Assembly: GCA_964446285.1 (NCBI GenBank)
Contig: CAYUNT010000154.1
Coordinates: 1 to 11,066, forward strand
Source of the DNA: CAYUNT01 sp964446285
GTDB lineage: Bacteria; Sumerlaeota; Sumerlaeia; SLMS01; CAYUNT01
Reading direction: 5' to 3'
DNA length: 11,066 nt
This document shows, piece by piece, positions 1 to 5,714 of this stretch. The notes under the pieces are model-generated. The model was not told the DNA's origin and did no database searches. It saw only the letters and a list, made by a program, of their open reading frames with translations. The first letter of the stretch is position 1; each line of letters starts with the position of its first letter. The translations under genes were made by a program, and so were the position numbers.

Positions 1-62
1 TATCAAGACCTATGCGCCCCTTCTCGCCGCTTGAGGAAAAAACGCTACACTCCAGGAATTTA

Positions 63-105
63 ATTCAGAGCCTGAGTTATCTGGCGGGCAAAACAGGTTC
101 TGAAT
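63..105. repeat. Imperfect 12-bp inverted repeat
   Basis: Arms ATTCAGAGCCTG (63-74) and CAGGTTCTGAAT (94-105) are complementary at 11 of 12 positions, the exception being a G-T pair, around a 19-base loop. It lies about 170 bases past the cas1 stop. It could fold in the cas1 transcript, but no T-run follows it in either direction, so I do not call it a terminator. It may instead be the edge of the repeat-like stretch that follows directly. Nothing else gene-like is visible in 1-275. Confidence 0.5.
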
Positions 106-210
106 GAAAATCCTTCTATTTCGCGTCTTTTGGTATTGCCATCCTCCTCAATCATTGCTTCTTGCGACGATTTTCGTCTGTGTCCATTCGTGTTCATCTG
201 TGGTTCGTTC
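106..210. repeat. Stretch resembling a dispersed intergenic repeat
   Basis: This non-coding stretch contains TTTCGCGTCTTTTGG (119-133) and, at 174-206, a run of near-repeating words of the type 'tctgtgtccattcgtg' then 'ttcatctgtggttc'. Reversed, it reads as a spurious peptide of the QMNTNGHR type. From general familiarity, such sequence recurs between genes in many bacterial genomes (planctomycetes, verrucomicrobia and relatives). Copy number cannot be judged from a single copy. It occupies the place where cas2 would be expected. Confidence 0.4.
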
Positions 211-275
211 ATCTTTGCTGGGTTTCGGCTCCGCTGCTTCAAGCGTTTCGCGGGCCTATTTGCGGTTTAATAGGA

Positions 276-1304
276 TCATGGTTCCAGCGCTCCCATGGGC
301 GGAACCGGAAGTGCGCCGCCGCCGCTGTTGCTTGCGCCGGGAGATTCCCCCGCCCCGGAAGCGCTGGTATAGGCGTAGGCGGGATCGCGCGGGAGGATGC
401 AGGCGCCCGCGCCGCCGCTGGGTTCCCAGAGGCTGGCTGGATTGGAGGGGTTGTCGGCGAAGGGATCGGGTTCGGTTTCGGGATTTGGGACGTCGAGGCA
501 ATGGGCGATGTCGCGCGGGATGCGTTCGAGGAGTTTGGCGCGCGTCATGATCTGGCGCATGGCGAGTCGCACACGCCGCTCGACGGCTTCAGGACTTTCG
601 GCGGCGGCCTGGAATGCCGCGGGAACGCTCAACTCGACCTTGTAGAGATCGGCGATGTCATAAACAAAGGAGAGTTGCTTGCCGGTGTGGATGAATCCGA
701 GGGCGGGCGAGTATCCGAGCGAGAGGATGGCGGCGTGGCACAGGCCGTAGAGGCAGGAATTGGCGGCGGAAAGGGCGCGATTGACAGGGGTGGATTGATT
801 CCAGTCCGAGTGGTCGAAGGTTCGGCCGGTCCATTCGATGCCGTATTGTGCGGCGGCGGCGGCGTAGGCGTCACGCACGCGGGCGCCTTCCTTGCCGCGA
901 ATCTGCTGGAGCGTCAGGCCGGGCGGCAACGGATCGGGAAACCGCATCCGATACATGCGCGTGACGACGGCGAGGCGGAGCGGCTCGCGCGTGGCGAGCC
1001 ATGCCTGGCGCAGCAGATTGCGGCTATGGCGCGTTTCGCCCGTCGAGGCGGCGTAGGTGCGCACGCCGAGTTCGCCGCACCAGACGACCGAGACGCCGTT
1101 TTCCGCGAGCACGCGCATAGCCGAGTGGGTGACCGTCGTGCCGGGACCGAGCAGGAGCAGGCCGAGGGCGGCGGCCGGAATGCGCGTGATGCCGTCTTGC
1201 GCCCACGCTGCGATGGATTTGGCGTCTTGTTCGATGCGGCAATGATCGAGATAGAGATAACTGAGACCCTCGCTGAATCGCGGGAGTTCGTGCAGGTCTT
1301 TCAT
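276..1304 (-). CDS. cas1: CRISPR integrase Cas1, type I-E
   Basis: Cas1 is the metal-dependent integrase that, with Cas2, inserts new spacers into the CRISPR array. The 342-residue product has the type I-E pattern. The expected metal ligands are present: Glu139 (in RGKEGAR), His206 (in GFIHTGK) and Asp219 (in FVYDIADLYK), matching Glu141, His208 and Asp221 of E. coli Cas1, so the active site looks intact. The start ATG has a strong AAGGAGG ribosome site upstream. After the usual end of the family (about residue 295, LWEPSGGA) comes a tail of roughly 45 residues rich in Gly, Ser, Ala and Pro, probably disordered. The gene is separated from cas6e by 154 bases and is much richer in G+C than cse1. 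Its stop overlaps an ATG (ATGA), a common cas1/cas2 junction in type I-E, but only seven codons follow. No cas2 is visible. Confidence 0.95.
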   Translation of the reverse strand: MKDLHELPRFSEGLSYLYLDHCRIEQDAKSIAAWAQDGITRIPAAALGLLLLGPGTTVTHSAMRVLAENGVSVVWCGELGVRTYAASTGETRHSRNLLRQAWLATREPLRLAVVTRMYRMRFPDPLPPGLTLQQIRGKEGARVRDAYAAAAAQYGIEWTGRTFDHSDWNQSTPVNRALSAANSCLYGLCHAAILSLGYSPALGFIHTGKQLSFVYDIADLYKVELSVPAAFQAAAESPEAVERRVRLAMRQIMTRAKLLERIPRDIAHCLDVPNPETEPDPFADNPSNPASLWEPSGGAGACILPRDPAYAYTSASGAGESPGASNSGGGALPVPPMGALEP

Positions 1305-1311
1305 GGGGAGT

Positions 1312-1319
1312 TTCCTCCT
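1312..1319 (-). promoter_or_regulatory. Strong Shine-Dalgarno site of cas1
   Basis: On the minus strand AAGGAGGAA ends about 8 bases before the cas1 ATG. It fixes the start of cas1 and shows the gene is translated on its own rather than by coupling to the distant cas6e stop. Confidence 0.75.
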
Positions 1320-1381
1320 TTTCCCCGCCTCCCAAAATGCTATCCTCCCTCCCCATGTTGCTGGCGTGGGCTGTGGAAATT

Positions 1382-1396
1382 GGTTATGTCAAAGAA
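1382..1396 (-). promoter_or_regulatory. Possible cas1 promoter or leader-like motif
   Basis: In the 154-base gap before cas1 the minus strand reads TTCTTTGACATAACC. It contains a perfect -35 hexamer, TTGACA (1387-1392), but I see no good -10 box 16-18 bases on. The motif resembles the CTCTTTAACATAATG box of the E. coli type I-E leader. No CRISPR repeat follows it here. It may drive cas1 separately from Cascade, or it may be chance. Confidence 0.25.
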
Positions 1397-1458
1397 CCGG
1401 AGAGCGGCGCCGCGAACGAGCGCGGGGAGATAGCAGGAGCAAACGAAAGAAAACAGGA

Positions 1459-2385
1459 TCAGACCGGCGCAAGAGAGAGCAGGCCGAATCCGAAGGCCTT
1501 GGCGGAGCCGATGCCGGATTCCAGCAATTTTTTCAAAGTGTTTACATCGCCAACCCGGAATATGCCTTCAAACAACACAGACCACCATTGCATTCTCTGG
1601 CCGGGCTGCGGTTCGTGTTTGGTGCGCCAGCCGTAAGCCCATCCAGGCACGAATGTCTCGATGCAGATTGGCGAGATGCATGCGTTTCCAAGTTTGCCCG
1701 CCAACCAATCCGCATGCTTATCCAAGGTCGGACTGATGCGCTTGCGTTTGCCGTTTGGTGATCCTTCCTGGATTGTCCGCGTCGGATTGGCTCGAAGACG
1801 AAAGCGCACAAGGTCGCCTGAACGTATCGAAAAATCCTGTTCCGGCCGCGTCGGACATGCCAATAGAAGCGTTTCGTCCTTTATTTCGATGCAGATTTCC
1901 TTGGTTTGCGGCGGCGCGGCCAACAGATACGAAGCGTTCCCAATGGGGCGTCCGAGATCGTCAATCGCGTTTTCATCCAATCCGAAAGCGAGATTCCAAT
2001 CGGGCGCTGCTTCATGTGAGGATTGCACGAGGATGATTGGGCGGCGTCGCGGATGTCCGGACCGTGATGTTGCCTTGCCATCGACGATATCATAGGCTGG
2101 ATAATCGATGCGAAAGAGAAAACCAGCCTTATCACTGCGAGCACAATGAACATCGGAGGCATTCGGTTCGCTGGGCAATTCGCGCAGATCATTCAATCCC
2201 GCGCTGCCAAACGGCGCGCAATAGGCAACAACGCGTTCGGCTTGCGAAACTGGAGCATTCGACGGGAAAGCCATGCAAAGCCGCTGATGGACGCGGTAAA
2301 GGTTTCGCAGCCACTTGCGTGTGATGTTCCAATCTGGCCGGTCAGGGTTGTCGCCAACATTGATGAGCAAGTGAGAATGATACAT
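1459..2385 (-). CDS. cas6e: Cas6e crRNA endonuclease, enlarged
   Basis: Cas6e cuts the repeat hairpins of the CRISPR transcript and stays on the 3' hairpin of the guide in Cascade. The start chosen is MYHSHLL, two bases after the cas5 stop and downstream of a GGAGGAGG site; in-frame codons further upstream lie inside cas5. The product has 308 residues against about 200 in E. coli. Family marks are clear: LYRVHQRLCMAFP with the catalytic His33 (His20 in E. coli), VRFRLRANPTRTI at about 193-205, KLGN at 231-234, and the closing glycine-rich loop GIGSAKAFGFGLLSLAP. The extra length lies mostly between residues 42 and 190, partly the longer loop seen in many non-enterobacterial Cas6e, partly additional Pro/Arg-rich sequence near 100-117. 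No stop or frameshift is seen. Confidence 0.93.
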   Translation of the reverse strand: MYHSHLLINVGDNPDRPDWNITRKWLRNLYRVHQRLCMAFPSNAPVSQAERVVAYCAPFGSAGLNDLRELPSEPNASDVHCARSDKAGFLFRIDYPAYDIVDGKATSRSGHPRRRPIILVQSSHEAAPDWNLAFGLDENAIDDLGRPIGNASYLLAAPPQTKEICIEIKDETLLLACPTRPEQDFSIRSGDLVRFRLRANPTRTIQEGSPNGKRKRISPTLDKHADWLAGKLGNACISPICIETFVPGWAYGWRTKHEPQPGQRMQWWSVLFEGIFRVGDVNTLKKLLESGIGSAKAFGFGLLSLAPV

Positions 2386-2387
2386 AC

Positions 2388-3734
2388 TCAGTCTTCCTCC
2401 TCCAGCATCTCCTTGCGCACCTTCTCGGGCGCGCTGCGTAGGGCGCGACGTCGGGTCTCCTCGCTGCGCCAGCGCAGAATTTCGCAGCGGGTGCGAAGGA
2501 TGTCGTCGCGCCAGCGGGGGTCTTCGGGATTGATGCGGTCGAGACCCATGCCCAGGCCGTATTCGATCATGGTGACGGCGTCGTGGCACAGGCGGCACAG
2601 GGACCGAAGATCGTCCTGGTCTTCATTGCCACCGGCGCGGCGATAGGTCACGTGCTGAACCGTAGTTGCGGGCGACTTGCAGAACACGCACAGTCCTTGA
2701 TCCCGGCGCAAACGCCGGGGACGCGCGCTATAAGGTTCCAGCGTGACCTTTCCGGTTTTCGGGTCAACAACCTCGACGAGCCTTTCGCTTGTCCACTCGG
2801 CGTCTTTATAGTTTGCGCGGGGCCGTGGCGGCGGCGGCGTGGGATGCTGAAGCGCCGGGCCGATATTCACCGTGACTTTGCCGTCGCGTTTGACCAAACG
2901 CGGACGATGGGCAGGCGGATCGAAGGAAAAGGGCACGTCATACCAGACATCGGCGTCGTCTGGAGCGTCTGGTTCGGCATCGCTTTTTCGCCATTCGATA
3001 AGGATGTCCAACACAATCTTCCATTTGTCGCGTGGTTGTCCGTCCCGCAGGATCCGCTCATCGTCGCGAAGGTCGTCTTCATATCGAGGCCGCCAAGGAA
3101 CAGAAGGGGAACTCAATGCCGACTCAAGCGTTGCATGGCTTTCCAGCAGCGGCTCCCTGGAGTTATCGTCGCGCCTCTTGGTGATAAGCACCGGCACGCT
3201 AGGGGGGCAGGACTTGCGGCCGAGATACAGGGGCCATTTGGGCGAATGCAAGGCTTCCGCGACCTTCCCGACCAAATCCGCATCGCCCTGCAACGCGACG
3301 AGAAAGCTCGCGTCGGCCAGATACTCCAAGCGCTTGATGACTGTGCCCTGTGCATCGGTCTTGAGTCCGCCCGCTGCTGTCGTCATGCCGATCTTGGCAC
3401 CGACCGTGTGATAGTCCCACCAGCGCATTCCAGGACGGTCGATGCGGACTCCCATCGTCAGCATGTTTAGAAGGTCCAGCAACGCTCGTCGTGGTTCAAC
3501 CTCGTCTTTCTCGTGGCGCTTGATCAGGCGTTGCGCCCTGTCGCGCAAGTTGCTGTCGGGGATTGGGTCTTCGACGACCTTGGGGCGCGACCATCCCATT
3601 GCGCAACTGATCAACCCGATCACGCCGGATTTTGTCGGCGCTTCCATGCTCCGGCGAATGACGAACTTCGACGTGTCACCCCACGACTGGAGCGGACCTT
3701 CCAAACGGAGGAAGAGCGTTGAAGAGTCGGTCAT
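2388..3734 (-). CDS. cas5e: Cas5e-HNH fusion, Cascade subunit with nuclease
   Basis: Residues 1 to about 293 are Cas5e, the Cascade subunit that holds the 5' handle of the guide: LRLEGPLQSWGD at the N-terminus, PTKSGVIGLI, RWWDYHT (104-110), YLGRKSCP (170-177), and the closing DVPFSFDP. A proline-rich linker (about 297-307) and a short bridge lead to an HNH domain at about 337-420: Cys349-x-x-Cys352, then QHVTYRRAGGNEDQDDLRSL with His361, then Cys380-x-x-Cys383-His384. The four cysteines form a zinc knuckle; His361 is the likely catalytic base and His384 a metal ligand. A charged helical tail follows. Ordinary Cas5e has about 225-250 residues; this one has 448. The start overlaps the cas7 stop by four bases (ATGA). 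With no cas3 in the window, the HNH is the obvious candidate for cutting target DNA. No stop codon separates the two parts, so this is a true fusion. Confidence 0.95.
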   Translation of the reverse strand: MTDSSTLFLRLEGPLQSWGDTSKFVIRRSMEAPTKSGVIGLISCAMGWSRPKVVEDPIPDSNLRDRAQRLIKRHEKDEVEPRRALLDLLNMLTMGVRIDRPGMRWWDYHTVGAKIGMTTAAGGLKTDAQGTVIKRLEYLADASFLVALQGDADLVGKVAEALHSPKWPLYLGRKSCPPSVPVLITKRRDDNSREPLLESHATLESALSSPSVPWRPRYEDDLRDDERILRDGQPRDKWKIVLDILIEWRKSDAEPDAPDDADVWYDVPFSFDPPAHRPRLVKRDGKVTVNIGPALQHPTPPPPRPRANYKDAEWTSERLVEVVDPKTGKVTLEPYSARPRRLRRDQGLCVFCKSPATTVQHVTYRRAGGNEDQDDLRSLCRLCHDAVTMIEYGLGMGLDRINPEDPRWRDDILRTRCEILRWRSEETRRRALRSAPEKVRKEMLEEED

Positions 3735-5086
3735 GGTTTTCCTCCCGCCTGTGCCGCGCCTCCCTTGGGAACCTTTTCCATGATGGCATGCACATATTTG
3801 GGGAAATTACCGAATTCTTTGCCATCACCCACAACCGATTGCTCCTGTTCGTGCTCCTTTTGGCTTTTGTCAATCCACGTCAGGCGATAAGGCTGTCTTG
3901 CAGAAGACTGGCTGGGAGAAGAGAGGCTGGGAGAAAACCAAAATCGCTCGGCCGGAATGGAATAGCCTTCGATGATCTCGTGCGCATATTGCCCAAGACG
4001 AGCAATGCTCTCGCCGATCAAACCACGCGGTGATTTTTCCGGGACAGGGTCAGCGAAGGCGTTGGCGTAGCTGATGGGCGTGGAGGATTCGGTCTTGATC
4101 TCCACCAGAATTCCGTCGGGGCAGTTAAATGCGGCGAAGGCGTGTTGCTTACCGGAGGGATTTGCCATGGCGGCGGCTTCGAGGAAACATCGGACCGTTT
4201 TGCGGGCGAGTTCGATTGTTTCTGCATCGGGAGCGTTACGGTTCGCTTCGGGCGTGAGGTTTTCAACGAGCTGGTTCCAGTCAATCACGAAGTGCTTGTA
4301 GAAGCAGGCGGAGTTGAACATCCCTTCATTCACGTGGCCCGCGCCGGCATCCTGGCCGGGGATGTCGTCCGCAGCAGTGAAATAATCCACTTCATTAATA
4401 ACCGCGTGAGTCGAGATAGCGTGCGCTGCTGAGAGAGCGGCTTCGATAGAAAAGTTTAGGTCGCTAAACACGTTGCTCTTTTTGACTTCTGTCATGCGGC
4501 CATTCAGAGCGATGTCGGGAACACAGGGATTTTCGGCAATATAGCCCTTGAATTTCTCCACAAGGTTCCTTGCGTTCGATGCCTCCTTCAAGTCCCTGGC
4601 CATCTTCGAGATCGTCGATGTGGAAAGAAAGAGCAACATTTTCGAGATGGTTTCTGCATTATCACCCTCGTCATTGCCTTCCTCTTCGTTTTTCGCTTGG
4701 GCACTTTTTTTGTCCTTTTTCTTTGGCTTGGGGGCCACACCTCCGAGTTCGAGCGCCTCGCGGGCAATGACCTCCATTTTCGCTTCTTCAGGGGAAAGGG
4801 GTTCAGATGATTTGATCATGCTCGCGAGCCTTGCAGGGGTCAAATCAAAGTCACCCAATTGGGCAACGTGAGCCAGCACTGAAGCCAGCCGCCGCGTGCG
4901 CACCCCGCCATCGTTTTCCAATGCCGCCGCGAATTCTGGACTGCGGCGGATGCTCCGTTTGAGGCACTGGCTGGAAATGCGAGCCCGGGTGACGCCGCCG
5001 AACATGCACGTCTTGGGCGCGCCGAGGTCGTCCCGGTTCAGGTTTGCCGGACTGTGGTTCTGGATCATGTGAATTTCAATCAACAT
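3731..5086 (-). CDS. cas7e: Cas7e, Cascade backbone subunit
   Basis: Cas7e is the subunit that polymerises along the guide RNA. The start MLIEIHMIQNHSPANLNRDD is chosen over an upstream in-frame start lying inside cse2 because a good AAGGAG precedes it by 7 bases and family homology begins there; the gap to cse2 is 16 bases. Family marks: FGGVTRARISSQCLKR (29-44), DIALNGRMTE (191-200), AHAISTHAVINEVDYFTAADD (221-241, interaction and thumb region), and KQHAFAAFN (313-321). It has 451 residues against 363 in E. coli. Two additions explain this: a Lys- then Glu/Asp-rich low-complexity loop at about 118-146, and a C-terminal tail of roughly 60 residues from about 387. No broken motif is seen. The stop overlaps the cas5 start. 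Confidence 0.95.
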   Translation of the reverse strand: MLIEIHMIQNHSPANLNRDDLGAPKTCMFGGVTRARISSQCLKRSIRRSPEFAAALENDGGVRTRRLASVLAHVAQLGDFDLTPARLASMIKSSEPLSPEEAKMEVIAREALELGGVAPKPKKKDKKSAQAKNEEEGNDEGDNAETISKMLLFLSTSTISKMARDLKEASNARNLVEKFKGYIAENPCVPDIALNGRMTEVKKSNVFSDLNFSIEAALSAAHAISTHAVINEVDYFTAADDIPGQDAGAGHVNEGMFNSACFYKHFVIDWNQLVENLTPEANRNAPDAETIELARKTVRCFLEAAAMANPSGKQHAFAAFNCPDGILVEIKTESSTPISYANAFADPVPEKSPRGLIGESIARLGQYAHEIIEGYSIPAERFWFSPSLSSPSQSSARQPYRLTWIDKSQKEHEQEQSVVGDGKEFGNFPKYVHAIMEKVPKGGAAQAGGKP

Positions 5087-5102
5087 GGCTTTCTCCTTTC
5101 GA

Positions 5103-5714
5103 TTATCTGTTCGACGTGTGTAGATATTCGCACGCCCATAGGTCTTGTGGCGTGCGGTGTGTCTCGTCGCAATGGACGAGTTGCTCATGCGTCCTCAGGC
5201 GGCCCTTGTGCCACGTGTCGTCCAAGTTGAATTCTTTGTCCCAGAGCGAAAGGTCGTCGAGCAGCAGCGCCCAGTCGATCCCAATAATGTTCCTTGCGTG
5301 CGGCACGCGCCCCGCTATCGCCTTGGCGATTTCGCGCAGCCCCCAGTTCAATCCCGGTTCGATGTCGGAAAGCGACGAGCAGATTATGGCATCGAATCGC
5401 AGACGAAAACGAGGGCGATCTTTAGCGTTTCTCGGTTCACACATTCCAAGAAGAGCCGCAAGCGATGGTCCCGCTCCTGAATCGGGCCGAACGTGCGGAA
5501 CCGGAATCGCGCCATACAACAGGGCGATCAACCATGCGACTTGGCGGCGTGGTGCGCGGGGGCTATTCTCGCGCAAAGGCCACCATAGGCCAGTGAACAG
5601 GTCGAAGCCCTGGAGCGTCTTGTCAAGCGGCTGGCCCGCAAGCCGGCGCAGACGCGAACGCTCGCCTTCCTGCAAGTCCTCCAGACGCCGAATGAATTCC
5701 GCTGTCAGGCTCAT
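5103..5714 (-). CDS. cse2: Cse2 (Cas11e), small Cascade subunit
   Basis: Cse2 forms the dimer along the belly of Cascade that steadies the R-loop. The 203-residue product shows the family pattern: FIRRLEDLQEGERSRLRRLAG near the N-terminus, an all-helical, Arg-rich body with FRLRFDAII, and the C-terminal GIDWALLLDDLSLWD (143-157 region). The ATG overlaps the cse1 stop (ATGA), showing translational coupling. The last 30 or so residues (after about 172) run past the usual end and look unstructured. Length is slightly above the usual 160-200. Confidence 0.92.
   Translation of the reverse strand: MSLTAEFIRRLEDLQEGERSRLRRLAGQPLDKTLQGFDLFTGLWWPLRENSPRAPRRQVAWLIALLYGAIPVPHVRPDSGAGPSLAALLGMCEPRNAKDRPRFRLRFDAIICSSLSDIEPGLNWGLREIAKAIAGRVPHARNIIGIDWALLLDDLSLWDKEFNLDDTWHKGRLRTHEQLVHCDETHRTPQDLWACEYLHTSNR

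Noticed and set aside
60..242. 60-codon minus-strand ORF as a cas2 remnant
   Set aside because: It lacks all Cas2 motifs and reads as the translation of repeat-like DNA.
1405..1427. Possible degenerate CRISPR repeat (CCCCGCG hairpin in the cas6e-cas1 gap)
   Set aside because: The 5-bp stem with 6-base loop vaguely recalls a type I-E repeat, but it occurs once, has no spacer-repeat unit beside it, and G+C-rich hairpins are common here.
162..1433. 423-codon open frame on the plus strand
   Set aside because: It lies antisense to cas1, has no homology I recognise, and is a by-product of the G+C-rich codon pattern of cas1.
2386..2598. Longer start for cas6e
   Set aside because: The extra 71 residues overlap the HNH-coding end of cas5 and are Arg/Pro-rich frame-shadow sequence; the start at 2385 has a good ribosome site and begins at the family N-terminus.
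2583..3470. 295-codon open frame on the plus strand
   Set aside because: Antisense to cas5-HNH, whose motifs are clear; no family features in the plus-strand product.
5087..5188. Longer start for cas7
   Set aside because: The extra 34 residues overlap the end of cse2; the start at 5086 has an AAGGAG site and family homology.
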